A stretch of DNA of 64,000 nt from CAVZMO01 sp963776195 (GTDB lineage Bacteria > Nitrospirota > Thermodesulfovibrionia > Thermodesulfovibrionales > SM23-35): positions 5,388 to 69,387 of the forward strand of contig CAVZMO010000018.1 in NCBI GenBank assembly GCA_963776195.1, given 5' to 3'. A model generated the notes under the pieces. It did no database searches. It was not told the DNA's origin and saw nothing but the letters and a program-made list of their open reading frames with translations. A program made the position numbers and the translations under genes. Positions 7,952 through 17,134 of this stretch are shown here, piece by piece (within the stretch, counting starts at the first letter, position 1; every line of letters starts with the position of its first letter).

Positions 7952-8927
7952 GACGACCCCCGGCGGCACGTGATGCCTCGACTTCGTGTATCAATCGCAG
8001 CATCTCCTCCTGCGTTACTGCGCGGAACGCCCTGACTCTGAGTCGTTTTACCGCCATTCCCCTCGTATACCATACGAAGAGCTTCCGGAAAAGCATGACA
8101 CCGGTCTTCTCCCCGTGGAAAGGGACAAGTAAAGCAAGATGCTTCTTCATGGTTTCCACTATTTCACAAATATCGGGTCCAAAAGGTACTGTTTCGCCCT
8201 TCAGATGCGCAGCCGTTTCGCGGAATATCCAGGGATTGCCGAGCGCACCTCTTGCTATGGCTACGCCGTCGCACCCTGTCTCACCGAACAGTTTCCGGAT
8301 GAGGTCCGGCGTCAGCGCATCCCCGCTTGCGATCACAGGAATTCCCAAGGACTCTTTTACTCTCCTTATTATGTCATAATCGACTTTCCCCCTGTATCCT
8401 TGCATCCTCGTCCTTCCGTGTATAGTTAGTGCCCGCACGCCTGCATCCTGCGCCCGGAGGGCCATCTCCACCGCGTTGACCGATTTTTCATCCCATCCGG
8501 AGCGAACCTTGACCGTTACAGGGACGCGGACACTTTCGACAATTACCCTCAGGAGTTGCTGGAGCTTCACCGGTTCCCTAAGCAACCCGGCCCCTTCCCC
8601 CCTCGACACAACCTTGTTCACCGGACACGCAGCGTTGAAATCTATGATATCAAAAGCATATTCCGATATGACATCAAGAGCCCTTTTGATTATCTCGGAA
8701 TCGCCCCCGAGGATTTGGACACCTAACGGCCTGTCATCTGCGGTTGAAGAAAGCATTTTCAATGTGGTTTTGTTTTTTTGGACCAGGGAGTGGGCGCTTA
8801 TCATCTCGGTGAATGCGAGTCCGCACCCGAACAACCTGTTGAGCAGGCGGAAGGGAAGGTCGCTTATCCCTGCCATGGGTGCAAGAACAAGGGGAGAAGC
8901 GACCGTTAGATTTCCAATTGAAAGCAT
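7941..8927 (-). CDS. dusB: tRNA-dihydrouridine synthase
   Basis: This 328-residue protein reduces specific uridines in tRNA D-loops using FMN and NADPH. It has the TIM-barrel start (PLVLAPMAGISDLPFR, residues 15-30), the catalytic cysteine in FNAACPVNKVV (about residue 100), the conserved GAGLLR, TVKVRSGWD, TIHGRTRMQGY and the FMN phosphate segment VIASGDA...GVAIARGALGNPWIF. A C-terminal helical domain follows. The length is normal for DusB. It is a single gene, convergent with the usp remnant. Confidence 0.93.
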   Translation of the reverse strand: MLSIGNLTVASPLVLAPMAGISDLPFRLLNRLFGCGLAFTEMISAHSLVQKNKTTLKMLSSTADDRPLGVQILGGDSEIIKRALDVISEYAFDIIDFNAACPVNKVVSRGEGAGLLREPVKLQQLLRVIVESVRVPVTVKVRSGWDEKSVNAVEMALRAQDAGVRALTIHGRTRMQGYRGKVDYDIIRRVKESLGIPVIASGDALTPDLIRKLFGETGCDGVAIARGALGNPWIFRETAAHLKGETVPFGPDICEIVETMKKHLALLVPFHGEKTGVMLFRKLFVWYTRGMAVKRLRVRAFRAVTQEEMLRLIHEVEASRAAGGRLIR

Positions 8928-9075
8928 AGCCCTTTATTATACATCGACCGCAGCCGATAAAGACCCCGTTAACGATGCGACCATTTGCGGATCGAGGATC
9001 TTCGGGCATAGAGAAAAGAGGAATCAAAATCAAAAACGTTCAAATCGTTCTCTCTTTGAGTAGAATATAGACACT

Positions 9076-9408
9076 ATGTCATGGGCTTTTTCCTTTGACT
9101 TGTATCCCGGTGAGGAAATTATTGAAGATTCATCGAAGAACCAATCTTCGATAATAAAACCCGTCTACTCTGTTTTGATAACGAACCGAAGAGTTGTTCT
9201 TCGTTTTGACGGTTTAGGCAGTCTTCTGAAGAAAACCTTTTTTTATAATCAGATCCAGGATGCAAAGTCGGTCAAAAGGTTCAATATAAGCTATCTGTTT
9301 ATGAAAGCAAGCGGGAGAGAATATTTTTTTAACATTTCCGACCCCGAATTTTGGTCAAAAAAGATAATAAACACAAGAGACAAATATATGGAACCCTCAG
9401 CGAAATAA
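9076..9408 (+). CDS. Small PH-like domain protein
   Basis: The 110-residue protein has no signal or membrane helix. It alternates short beta strands (VYSVLITNRRVVLRFDG, TFFYNQIQDAKSVKRF, GREYFFNISDPEFWSKKI) and ends in a short helix, the layout of a bacterial PH-like (bPH) domain: 'LTNRRVILR...IPLxxIxxV...'. Such domains act in membrane-proximal or protein binding. It lies between the divergent dusB and the convergent mnmE. No partner is evident. Confidence 0.6.
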   Translation: MSWAFSFDLYPGEEIIEDSSKNQSSIIKPVYSVLITNRRVVLRFDGLGSLLKKTFFYNQIQDAKSVKRFNISYLFMKASGREYFFNISDPEFWSKKIINTRDKYMEPSAK

Positions 9409-9451
9409 ATTTCGCCTCCTAAAATGCGTAATTTGCAATGGTCGGGATTGA

Positions 9452-10843
9452 CTATTTCCCGATGCAAAAGTCGCTGAATATCTTGTTTAATATATCCTCT
9501 GTCGTGACAATTCCGACAATCTCACCAAGCCGGTCCATGGAATCTCTGAGTTCAAGGGCAAGGATCTCGACCGGCTGGTTCTCGGTTAAGACATATCCTG
9601 CCTTCTCAAGCGATGTCAAGGCATTACCGATCGAAGTCTTATGACGGATATTCGTGACAACAACTCCTTCTCTTTCTTCCTTCCAGTCCCTCAGGCATGA
9701 ATTGAAAATCGCGTCCTTTAGTTCCTCAAGCCCGTCTCCTCTGCTGGCGGATATTCTCAGTACGTGTGACGCGTTACGTGCAAGTTGAGACGAAAGAATG
9801 CTTTCATCAAATCCGGAACGGAGATCACATTTGTTCATAACAGCAATCGCGTTCTTGTCCCTTATTTTTTCGATCACTTCAAAGTCCTCTCGCCCGAGCG
9901 GTTCACTCTGATCAAACATAGCGATTACAAGGTCCGCGTTTTCCATGCTCCGCAGACTCCTTTTCACACCCTCTTTCTCGGCGATATCCTTTACATCCCT
10001 AATTCCAGCCGTATCCATAATCCTCAATGGAAGTCCGTTTATGTTCAGGGATTCTTCAATCACATCCCTCGTAGTCCCAGGCATTTCCGTTACTATTGCC
10101 CTTTCTCTTCCGAGGAGAGCGTTCAGCAATGACGATTTCCCCACGTTGGGCCTTCCGACAATTGCCGTTGAAAGTCCTTCCCTGAAGAATCTTCCCTCAT
10201 CATATGTTTTCAGAAGCATCCGAAGTTGTTTCCCGATCTCTTTCATTGATTCGAGCAATTCCAGTTTCGCCGCCGTCTCAATCTCGTCTTCGGGGAAATC
10301 TATACAGGCTTCAACATTGGCACAGATATCTACCAGCCTGTCTCTCAGCGCGGTAATCTTTTCAGAGAGACCTCCCTGAAGCTGTTCGATGGCGATCCTT
10401 CTGCTCTCGTCGGTCCTGGACCTTATGAGATCAATTACCGCCTCTGCCTGGCTTAAGTCTATTCTTCCGCTCATAAATGCCCTCTTCGTAAACTCTCCCG
10501 GGTCTGCAAGACGCGCCCCTTGTTTGAGTACTATCTCAAGGACCTTCCTAAGAGTGATCATCCCTCCGTGGCAATTTATCTCAACAACATCCTCCTTTGT
10601 ATAGGAATGCGGAGATCTCATGACAGAAACCAGCACTTCGTCTATCTTTTTCCCTGTCACGGGATCGTTTATGTAGCCGTGGCTTACCCTGTATGATTTC
10701 AGGTCCCTGAGGAATCTATTTCTTGGCGACAAGAAGATCCTCTCCGCTATCTGCAGTGAATCTCTTCCGCTCAAACGAACGATCCCTATCCCACCTTCCC
10801 CTAAAGGGGTAGAGATCGCAGCTATGGTGTCGTCGGTGAACAT
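9452..10843 (-). CDS. mnmE: tRNA modification GTPase MnmE
   Basis: MnmE, with MnmG, installs the 5-carboxymethylaminomethyl group on wobble uridines. The start is placed at ATG 10843 (MFTDDTIAAISTPLGEG) because family homology begins there; an upstream start at 10879 adds 12 unlike residues. Domains in order are the formyl-THF-binding N-domain, a helical domain, and an inserted G domain with GRPNVGKSSLLNALLG (G1), the DxxG switch DTAG (G3) and MNKCD for NKxD (G4). It ends in the FCIGK tail carrying the catalytic Cys. It is last in the rpmH-rnpA-yidD-yidC block. Confidence 0.95.
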   Translation of the reverse strand: MFTDDTIAAISTPLGEGGIGIVRLSGRDSLQIAERIFLSPRNRFLRDLKSYRVSHGYINDPVTGKKIDEVLVSVMRSPHSYTKEDVVEINCHGGMITLRKVLEIVLKQGARLADPGEFTKRAFMSGRIDLSQAEAVIDLIRSRTDESRRIAIEQLQGGLSEKITALRDRLVDICANVEACIDFPEDEIETAAKLELLESMKEIGKQLRMLLKTYDEGRFFREGLSTAIVGRPNVGKSSLLNALLGRERAIVTEMPGTTRDVIEESLNINGLPLRIMDTAGIRDVKDIAEKEGVKRSLRSMENADLVIAMFDQSEPLGREDFEVIEKIRDKNAIAVMNKCDLRSGFDESILSSQLARNASHVLRISASRGDGLEELKDAIFNSCLRDWKEEREGVVVTNIRHKTSIGNALTSLEKAGYVLTENQPVEILALELRDSMDRLGEIVGIVTTEDILNKIFSDFCIGK

Positions 10844-10874
10844 TAATTTAGTATAACCCAGATATCGAAATGAG

Positions 10875-10908
10875 GTCATTGCGAGGGACGAAGTGACGTG
10901 GCAATCTC
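10875..10908. repeat. Intergenic 'GTCATTGCGAGG...GTGGCAATCTC' repeat
   Basis: The 34-bp unit lies between yidC and mnmE. It matches the widespread intergenic repeat pattern GTCATTGCGAG-n-ACGAAG-n-GTGGCAATCTC known from many bacterial genomes. Only one copy is seen in this window. Confidence 0.6.
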
Positions 10909-10925
10909 AAAGAAAGAATGTATGC

Positions 10926-12515
10926 TTAAGCTGCTTCTTTTGCCAGTTTTTGATTCACATAGAACTGCTGGGTGATACTGAAGACGTTGTTCATAAGCCA
11001 GTAGAGGACAAGACCGGATGCGAAGTTAAGGAACATGAATGTGAATATAACCGGCATAAACATCATCATCCTGTTCTGTGCCGGATCGAGCGATGTCGGC
11101 GTCATCTTCTGTTGTATGACCATGGTGATACCCATAAGTATAGGTAACGGACCGACCGCAAACCCGCCGATTAAAGGAAACCATAAAGGAATATGTCCAA
11201 ACAGGGTATCAGGCCCCGAGAGGTCTTTTATCCAGGACATAAAGGGTGCACTCCGAAGTTCGATTGCAATCAGTAAAATCTTATAGAGGGCAAAAAACAC
11301 GGGAACCTGAAGGAGCATCGGCAAGCAGCCACCCAGCGGATTAACCTTATGGGTTTTGTAAAGTTCCATCATCTCCTTCTGCATCCTTTGAGGGTCTTTC
11401 TTGTATTTTTCTCTTACCTCTGCCATCCTAGGTTGAATCGCCTGCATCTTCTTCATGGACTTCTGGCTCTTGTTGACCAAGGGTATAAAGGGTATCCTTA
11501 CGATTATTGTGAGGAGTATTATTGCCCATCCATAATTGCCCGTTAATTTGTAAAAGAGTTTCAAGACCCAGAACAAAGGTAAAGCTATTATCGAAAAGAA
11601 CCCGAAATCTATAACATGTTCGAGACCTACGTGAAGTGTTTTCAGTTCATCATATTCTTTCGGCCCGGCATAGAGGATAAAGCTGTTCGTCCCGGCTTTT
11701 GCCCTGAATGCGGTAACCGCGGAGTCCTTCAGTTTCCATACCCTTGCCTCTTCCACAGGTGTGAGCGGAACGAGGGAAGCAAAGAAATATTTATCCTCTT
11801 GCGCAATCCATTTCAGCCCTTGATTGAAACTCTTAACTTCATTCAGTTTCCTCGGGTCAAATTCGAGCCTGTCTGCCTCTTTGAGAATTACCGGACCTAC
11901 ATGTGTTGCAGTGTCTTTGCTGTCGTAGATTCCGAAATCCGTTCCGAGGGTAATCCAGTAATCGGGAAGTCCCGATACCTCGTCCTTAATATCGACCCTG
12001 TAACTGTCATTATAGAATGTATATGAGCGTTTGACGGAAAAGCCTGAACCTGAATACTCGAAGAGAAGGGAACCCGACTTGTTATTTTTATCGAGTGTTA
12101 TATCGCGTCCGGTAAAACGAAAGTCGGCGTTAGAGAGGTCAAAGTCATCTTTCGACCCTATCGCCAAAGGAGGTTCTACGCCGGGACTCTTCAAAAGCAC
12201 AACATCCTTGCCGTCCTTATCTTTGTATTTCTTCAGCTCGTAGTGTTTTAATGTCGCGCCCCTTGCTGAAAAGACTGCTGAGAACAATTCGGTATCGACC
12301 CTAATCTCTTTTTCTTCAGCTGATACGCCCTTCTTTTGAGAAACTGGATTCAAAGGCGCTACGGTAGCGGGAGACGGTTGGACAGAAGAAACGGCTTTTT
12401 CCTCAACCTTTGGCTGCTGCTGGACCTTCTGGGGTTCGGTTTTTATAAAAAAGTATTGATAACCGAGGAGGATTGCAAATGCGATGGCTACGGCAATAAG
12501 GGCTCTTTTTTCCAT
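10926..12515 (-). CDS. yidC: Membrane protein insertase YidC
   Basis: This 529-residue inner-membrane insertase (Oxa1 superfamily) folds and inserts membrane proteins alone or with SecYEG. It starts with a transmembrane helix (ALIAVAIAFAILLGYQYFF), followed by a Gln/Pro/Val-rich linker and the large periplasmic beta-sandwich domain typical of Gram-negative YidC (about residues 60-310). Then come the conserved insertase helices (YGWAIILLTIIVRIPFIPL, the Lys/Gln-rich cytoplasmic hairpin MKKMQAIQPRMAEVREKYKKD and PLGGCLPMLLQVPVFFALY). It follows yidD by 3 bp in the classic order. Confidence 0.97.
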   Translation of the reverse strand: MEKRALIAVAIAFAILLGYQYFFIKTEPQKVQQQPKVEEKAVSSVQPSPATVAPLNPVSQKKGVSAEEKEIRVDTELFSAVFSARGATLKHYELKKYKDKDGKDVVLLKSPGVEPPLAIGSKDDFDLSNADFRFTGRDITLDKNNKSGSLLFEYSGSGFSVKRSYTFYNDSYRVDIKDEVSGLPDYWITLGTDFGIYDSKDTATHVGPVILKEADRLEFDPRKLNEVKSFNQGLKWIAQEDKYFFASLVPLTPVEEARVWKLKDSAVTAFRAKAGTNSFILYAGPKEYDELKTLHVGLEHVIDFGFFSIIALPLFWVLKLFYKLTGNYGWAIILLTIIVRIPFIPLVNKSQKSMKKMQAIQPRMAEVREKYKKDPQRMQKEMMELYKTHKVNPLGGCLPMLLQVPVFFALYKILLIAIELRSAPFMSWIKDLSGPDTLFGHIPLWFPLIGGFAVGPLPILMGITMVIQQKMTPTSLDPAQNRMMMFMPVIFTFMFLNFASGLVLYWLMNNVFSITQQFYVNQKLAKEAA

Positions 12516-12518
12516 ATC

Positions 12519-12728
12519 CTATTTTACAGGGTCATATCCGCCCGGATGAAAGGGATGACACCTTAATATTCTCCTGAATGAAAGATAGACTCCTTTCAAC
12601 GGGCCATGTTTATTTATCGCGTCAATGGCATATTCCGAGCATGTCGGAGTAAACCTGCAGCTTTGAGGAAGCAGAGGGGACAGAAAATACTTATAGAGTT
12701 TTATAAGCAATATCGGAATCTTTCTCAT
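12519..12728 (-). CDS. yidD: Membrane protein insertion efficiency factor YidD
   Basis: The 69-residue protein has all the family marks: LIKLYKYFLSPLLPQSCRFTPTCSEYA (a membrane-associating helix, then Cys motif), Y(A)IDAINKHG, RILRCHPFHPGGYDPVK. YidD is a small inner-face membrane protein assisting YidC-dependent insertion. Its start lies inside the 3' end of rnpA (38-bp overlap) and it ends 3 bp before yidC, so it belongs to one operon. Confidence 0.95.
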   Translation of the reverse strand: MRKIPILLIKLYKYFLSPLLPQSCRFTPTCSEYAIDAINKHGPLKGVYLSFRRILRCHPFHPGGYDPVK

Positions 12729-13059
12729 GAATTAACCTTGATAAAAACCTCTTTATATCCCGGACAAAATCGTCCAGCTCGGCTTCCACAGAGGATTTCC
12801 TTGCAATTATGACAAAATCATAACCCGGGGAAAGACCCTCCAGCCCCTTTCTCATAGCTTCTCTCAAGAGACGTTTCAGCCTGTTCCTCATAACAGCTTT
12901 CCCGACTTTCTTACTAACGGAAAGGCCGAAACGGCTTACGTTGAGTTCATTCGGTCTTGCGTACATGACGAGGTATCTCGAAGCGGAGTTAATTCCTTCC
13001 TGAAAAACCGCTTCAAAATCCCGTTTTCTCGTCAAAGAGCGTAAAGGTCCCTGGCGCAT
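12691..13059 (-). CDS. rnpA: Ribonuclease P protein component
   Basis: The 122-residue basic protein is the protein subunit of RNase P, which matures tRNA 5' ends. Conserved parts are LTRKRDFEAVFQEG (residues 8-21), FGLSVSKKVGKAVMRNRLKRLLREAMR with the RNR signature (residues 42-68) and the terminal YDFVIIARKS. Its ATG shares one base with the stop of rpmH (TAATG), indicating translational coupling, and its end overlaps yidD. Confidence 0.95.
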   Translation of the reverse strand: MRQGPLRSLTRKRDFEAVFQEGINSASRYLVMYARPNELNVSRFGLSVSKKVGKAVMRNRLKRLLREAMRKGLEGLSPGYDFVIIARKSSVEAELDDFVRDIKRFLSRLIHEKDSDIAYKTL

Positions 13060-13199
13060 TAGACGGTAAGTCTATGACGCCCTTTTGCCCTTCTCCTCTT
13101 GAGAACCTTGCGGCCGCCCGAAGAATTCATCTTTTCAAGAAAGCCATGAGTCTTTTTCCGTTTCTTATTGTGCGGATGATATGTGGTATATGTTCCCAT
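13059..13199 (-). CDS. rpmH: 50S ribosomal protein L34
   Basis: The 46-residue, strongly basic protein carries the L34 core KKRKKTHGFLEKMNSSGGRK followed by VLKRRRAKGRHRL. The N-terminus MGTYTTYHPHNKKRKK replaces the usual MKRTYQPSKRKR, which is a little unusual. It is the first gene of the rpmH-rnpA-yidD-yidC-mnmE block and has a near-consensus promoter 15 bp upstream. No dnaA gene follows on the other side, where rmuC starts. Confidence 0.93.
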   Translation of the reverse strand: MGTYTTYHPHNKKRKKTHGFLEKMNSSGGRKVLKRRRAKGRHRLTV

Positions 13200-13213
13200 A
13201 ATTTCGAACCTAA

Positions 13214-13243
13214 ATTATAGTTTGTTATAAAAACCAATGTCAA
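13214..13243 (-). promoter_or_regulatory. Sigma-70 promoter of the rpmH operon
   Basis: On the minus strand TTGACA (13238-13243) and TATAAT (13214-13219) are both perfect consensus boxes separated by 18 bp, ending 15 bp before the rpmH ATG. Confidence 0.8.
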
Positions 13244-13391
13244 GTACATATCCGTTGCCCTGCATTTTTCTTGACAACCATTTCCCATTATGATTCAATT
13301 GAATCCATTGAAAACAATAGTAATTCGTTAATGTACTGAAAGCGGAAGGATACCGGTTCATGAGGGAATATGGTCTCACAGCGGAGGCGCC

Positions 13392-14798
13392 GTGGACATG
13401 ATAGCATATATCGTTCTTGGCGTAATCATCGGAGGTATCGGCGCATGGTTCATCGCTTCTTTTCGGCTGCAGAAAAGAGGCGCGGAACATATTGCCGAGA
13501 TACAATCTTCCCATGCAAACCAGATCACCGAGCTTGAAAAAAGGGCCGGCGGTTCTGAGGCAAGGATCGAAGAACTAAGGCAGCAGGTGCAGATGAGAGA
13601 TTCTGAAATAGGCCGGATGCGCAACGAACTTACTGCGGAAAATCAGGCAAAGGTCGAGGCCCTGACAAAACTTGAAGCTGCTCAAAAGAGTTTTGAGGAA
13701 CAGAAAGCGCTCATCGAAGCCATGAAAACGGAAATGACCGATACGTTTAACGCCCTTTCATCAGCAGCACTAAAGAGCAGTAGCGAGGATTTTCTCAGAC
13801 TTGCTTCTGAACATCTCGGGAAAGTGGTTGCAGACACAAAGGGGAGACTGGGGGAACATCAGGCTGCACTGGACGGCATGATAAAACCGTTGTATGAGAC
13901 GCTGAAGAGATATGATGAACAGATAAGGTCGATCGAGGAGAGCAGGCACAAGGCGTATGGAAGCCTGGAAGAACAACTGAGGACATTGGCCTCAACACAA
14001 GAGAACCTCCAGAGGGAGACGAGCAACCTTGTTTCGGCATTGCGGAAGCCGCAGGTACGCGGCAGGTGGGGTGAGATGCAGCTGAGGAGGGTCGCAGAAC
14101 TTTCCGGGATGTCCATACACTGTGATTTTACCGAACAGCAATCGATGGATACGGAGAAGGGCAGGATAAGACCCGACATGGTTGTGCATTTACCGATGGA
14201 AAGAGAGATTGTTGTCGATTCGAAGGTGTCTCTTGAGGCGTATCTCGATGCAGTCTCTGCCTCAACGGAGGATGAAAGAAAGGCAAAAATGGAAAAACAC
14301 GCACAGCAGGTCAGGGCGCACATGAATAAACTCGCATCCAAGGAATACTGGAGTCAGTTTAAACAGTCGCCCGAGTTTGTTGTGCTCTTTATCCCGGGAG
14401 AATCGTTCTTGAGTGCGGCCCTGGACAGCGATAGTACCCTTATAGAAGACGGTATAGAGCGACGGGTCATTATCGCAACTCCTACCACGTTTATCGCTTT
14501 GCTGAGGGCCATCGCTTATGGCTGGAGACAGGAACAGGTTACAAAGAACGCCCAGGAGATAAGCGAATTGGGACGGCAATTGTATGAAAGGATGCATATC
14601 CTCGTTCAGCATTTCGCTAATGTCGGTTCTAATCTTGAGAAGGCTATAGGCTCATACAACAAGGCTGTCGGTTCCATGGAAACGAGGATATTGCCTTCGG
14701 TAAGAAAATTTAAAGAACTCGGGGTCACCGGTGCCGATGAGATACCGGTTATTGATCAGATTGATCAAAAAGCGAGAAGTTTAGATATAATTGAGTGA
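13392..14798 (+). CDS. rmuC: DNA recombination protein RmuC
   Basis: This 468-residue protein has an N-terminal membrane helix (MIAYIVLGVIIGGIGAWFIASF), a long coiled coil (residues about 30-190) and the conserved RmuC nuclease-like domain (residues about 210-400): RKPQVRGRWGEMQLRRVAELSGM, RPDMVVHLP, IVVDSKVSLEAYLDA, FVVLFIPGESFLSAAL, ATPTTFIALLRAIAYGWRQE. RmuC limits inverted-repeat recombination and acts in anti-phage and genome stability roles in some bacteria. It is transcribed away from rpmH. Confidence 0.93.
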   Translation: MDMIAYIVLGVIIGGIGAWFIASFRLQKRGAEHIAEIQSSHANQITELEKRAGGSEARIEELRQQVQMRDSEIGRMRNELTAENQAKVEALTKLEAAQKSFEEQKALIEAMKTEMTDTFNALSSAALKSSSEDFLRLASEHLGKVVADTKGRLGEHQAALDGMIKPLYETLKRYDEQIRSIEESRHKAYGSLEEQLRTLASTQENLQRETSNLVSALRKPQVRGRWGEMQLRRVAELSGMSIHCDFTEQQSMDTEKGRIRPDMVVHLPMEREIVVDSKVSLEAYLDAVSASTEDERKAKMEKHAQQVRAHMNKLASKEYWSQFKQSPEFVVLFIPGESFLSAALDSDSTLIEDGIERRVIIATPTTFIALLRAIAYGWRQEQVTKNAQEISELGRQLYERMHILVQHFANVGSNLEKAIGSYNKAVGSMETRILPSVRKFKELGVTGADEIPVIDQIDQKARSLDIIE

Positions 14799-14843
14799 GA
14801 TAAATCAGCGTATGGCTGATCATATATTTGAAAGGGGGAGATT

Positions 14844-15125
14844 ATGTCAGAGAAATTGAGTCATGAGGAGTTTGTAAAGAAGGCTATTGTAAGTCTCAGA
14901 AAAGAGGGTTTTAAAGGGATTCATACCGTATATTCCGGTTTCAATACTGCATTCAAGAAGTATTTCGACGGAGAGAATCCCGTTCAGGTGACGAACAAGC
15001 TTGCGGAGGAGGGAAAGATAGTTATCAGACCGGTAAAGGGCGGCGTCATGCTGTATCTTCCGGAAGATGCGCCTGCTTCAAGGGATGCTGCGAATGATGC
15101 ACTAAAAAAGATGGGGCTTGAGTGA
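14844..15125 (+). CDS. Small conserved hypothetical protein
   Basis: The 93-residue protein has a strong ribosome site (AAGGGGGAG, 5 bases before ATG). The order of elements, helix-rich N-terminus (SHEEFVKKAIVSLRKEGFKGIHTVYSGFNTAFKKYF), helix (NPVQVTNKLAEEGKIVIRPVKGG) and a short beta wing (VMLYLPED), looks like a winged-helix DNA-binding fold. The segment LAEEGKIVIRPVKGG would be recognition helix plus wing. I cannot name a family. It follows rmuC by 45 bp on the same strand and may be co-transcribed. Confidence 0.65.
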   Translation: MSEKLSHEEFVKKAIVSLRKEGFKGIHTVYSGFNTAFKKYFDGENPVQVTNKLAEEGKIVIRPVKGGVMLYLPEDAPASRDAANDALKKMGLE

Positions 15126-15230
15126 GATCGATGAGATAAAAAGCCGGCTCTTAATATAGGAGTGGCAATGATGAAAGATCTTCTTGAAGATACCGTTCTG
15201 ATCACGGGGCAAGATCAAAGGTAGTTGGGT

Positions 15231-15764
15231 CTATGGCAGCGGCTCTATCCCGATGGAACGTAACCATTCAACGATTTCCTGCTTCATCACCTTGGCATTA
15301 TGTCCATGCCACCTCTTCCTTTCCTTAGGGTAGCCGAGAAGGATATCCTTGAATTTCCTAAAAGCGCCCTTTCCGTTCAAGGCTGTGGAAAGTTCTTCTC
15401 TGTGGGCAGGATCATCAACTGTCTCGATGAATTCAACCATGGACCGATAGGCCGCCGCTGATCCCCTTTCCGGTATGCGGGGATACCGTTCCTTTGTATC
15501 GAAAAGAATTTCAAGCGCCAGTTCTACTTCGTCCTCCATCCAGTCAGGTATCTCCGGCTCCTCATCAAATTCTATATACTCTATGTCATCCCCTATCTCT
15601 TCGGCGTCGTCTGCGTATAATCTCTCTTTGACCTCCGCCAGTATCTCTTCCGAGAATGTCATAACCTCGCCCGTCTCCAAATCGAGAAAATAATCGAACG
15701 TATCCCTTACCACATCTTCCATCGCCTTCTGTATTTCGTCGAAGTTCACCTTCATTTTTTTCAC
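15231..15764 (-). CDS. UPF0158 family protein
   Basis: The 177-residue acidic protein matches UPF0158: an N-terminal segment FDEIQKAMEDVVRDTFDYFLDLETGEVMTFSEE, then a Tyr/Glu-rich acidic part (DDIEYIEFDEEPEIPDWM) and a conserved C-terminus (HREELSTALNGKGAFRKFKDILLG, KRWHGHNAKVMKQEIVEWLRSIGIEP). In the family the segment around GKGAFRRFKD is invariant. The function is unknown. It lies 14 bp downstream of the broken DUF1284 gene on the same strand. Confidence 0.85.
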   Translation of the reverse strand: MKKMKVNFDEIQKAMEDVVRDTFDYFLDLETGEVMTFSEEILAEVKERLYADDAEEIGDDIEYIEFDEEPEIPDWMEDEVELALEILFDTKERYPRIPERGSAAAYRSMVEFIETVDDPAHREELSTALNGKGAFRKFKDILLGYPKERKRWHGHNAKVMKQEIVEWLRSIGIEPLP

Positions 15765-15778
15765 GTGGAATCATGTCA

Positions 15779-16219
15779 TTAAACCGGGTACAACCGTTTG
15801 CAGAGACTATAAATAAAGCCTTTCCCAGCTTTTCGCAGACACCTTCTCCAGCCACATACTTTACAGTATTTTCTTGACCACTCAGGAAAGATATCCGGAA
15901 GTCTCTTCTGCATATCAAACCACAGACTTTATCGTTGCTTCTTGTCCCGATCAATAAAAGGGCCGCCATATCCATCTCCCTTATCCCGGCCTCGGCGTCC
16001 TCACGTGTAAAAGCATATTTCTCCTTTAAGATTCGGGCACATCCTGCAGACGTCATCCACACCGGAAGAAACCTCTATCTCCTCTCCGGCCTCCGCCCTC
16101 CTTAAAATCTCCCTCAGGTTTTCTATATATTCAGGGTTATAACCCTCGCCCTTAAAGAAATGAAGGCAGACAAGGTGATGACCGCGAAGTTTTATAACCG
16201 GCTTTAGAAGGGAATTCAT
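15779..16219 (-). pseudogene. DUF1284 family protein, two frameshifts
   Basis: The first frame from 16219 gives LRGHHLVCLHFFKGEGYNPE, IENLREIL and DVCRMCPNLKGE, the metal-ligand-rich core of DUF1284. The next frame gives YAFTREDAEAGIREMDMAALLLIG, and a third gives WFDMQKRLPDIFPEWSRKYC followed by KVCGWRRC, a Cys-rich end fitting DUF1284 tails, up to a stop at 15779. The three frames together give about 146 residues, the family's usual size. The breaks are near 16020 and 15920. The two CxxC-like sites suggest Fe-S or Zn binding. Real decay and sequence error both remain possible. Confidence 0.65.
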
Positions 16220-16314
16220 GAGATTATTTTAGCAGTTTTCAGACCTTAAGCACATTAAGTCGTCATTCCCGCTCTTCGAGTCGCGTCGGCAGGCCCGGGA
16301 TTGAGACAGCGTCA

Positions 16315-17097
16315 CTATCCTTGGCTACTTAACGGGTCCTTTATTCCCGCCTCTTCAAAACCTTTCGCCCTGAAAATACAGCTATCGCATCTTCCGCAGG
16401 GGATAAATTCTTCTTTATAGCTTTTTAGTTTTACCTTTTCCCTTTTAAGTTCTTATAGGCTGCGGATCATAGCAACTCCAGGTCAATGAATAATCGAGGC
16501 CGAGTTCAAGCCCGGTTTTTATGATCTCCGATTTCCTCATAGAGATCAATGGCGCCCGGATCTTAAACCGTATCCTTCCTTCTACAGATGCCTTTGTAGC
16601 AAGATTGGCCATGTCTGCGAATGCCTGGAGGTACTCGGGCCTGCAGTCGGGATAACCGCTGTAGTCTATGGCATTTGCGCCAATGAAAATATTTTCCGCG
16701 CCGAGCACCTCGGCCCATGCGAGGGCAAAGGAAAGAAAAATTGTGTTACGGGCCGGGACATAGGTTACAGGGATAGGTGAAGATGGAATGCCCCCTTTTT
16801 GCCCCTGCTCATTAAGCGCAGGATGGGGGAATGCGATTTCATCCTTTTTGGGTACTACTATCTCGGATGTCAGGGCAGAACCGCCGATTTCTCTCAGATC
16901 AAATTTCATTCTGAGATGTTTTTGGACTCCAAGAGATAATGCGACCTCGCCTGCTGAAGCCAGTTCTCGCTTATGTCGCTGATTATAGTCAAAACTGAGG
17001 GCATATAATTCATACCCTTCCGCTTTTGCGATTGCGAGAACTGTCGAAGAATCAATGCCGCCGCTCAAAAGAACAACAGCCTTCTTTCCTTAACCAC
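16315..17097 (-). pseudogene. queC: 7-cyano-7-deazaguanine synthase QueC, frame broken at both ends
   Basis: QueC converts 7-carboxy-7-deazaguanine to preQ0, the precursor of queuosine. The central frame (16445-17068) holds the PP-loop ATP motif SGGIDSSTVLA and LSFDYNQRHKRELA, VPARNTIFLSFALAWAE, GANAIDYSGYPDCRPEYL and SLTWSCYDP. The last Cys-rich zinc site (CGRCDSC, then FRAKGFEEAGI) follows in another frame and ends at 16315. The N-terminal KKAVVLL strand is also in frame but lacks a start, and a GTG at 17097 would serve after a one-base correction. Such conserved sites argue for sequencing errors or very recent loss. Confidence 0.8.
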
Positions 17098-17134
17098 AAA
17101 CAAGCCCGATCGATTTCACTATTGGTTCGGCGCT

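Noticed and set aside
13200..13391. Possible replication origin upstream of rpmH, since rpmH often lies near dnaA.
   Set aside because: No DnaA boxes (TTATNCACA) or AT-rich repeats and no dnaA or dnaN gene; rmuC follows instead.
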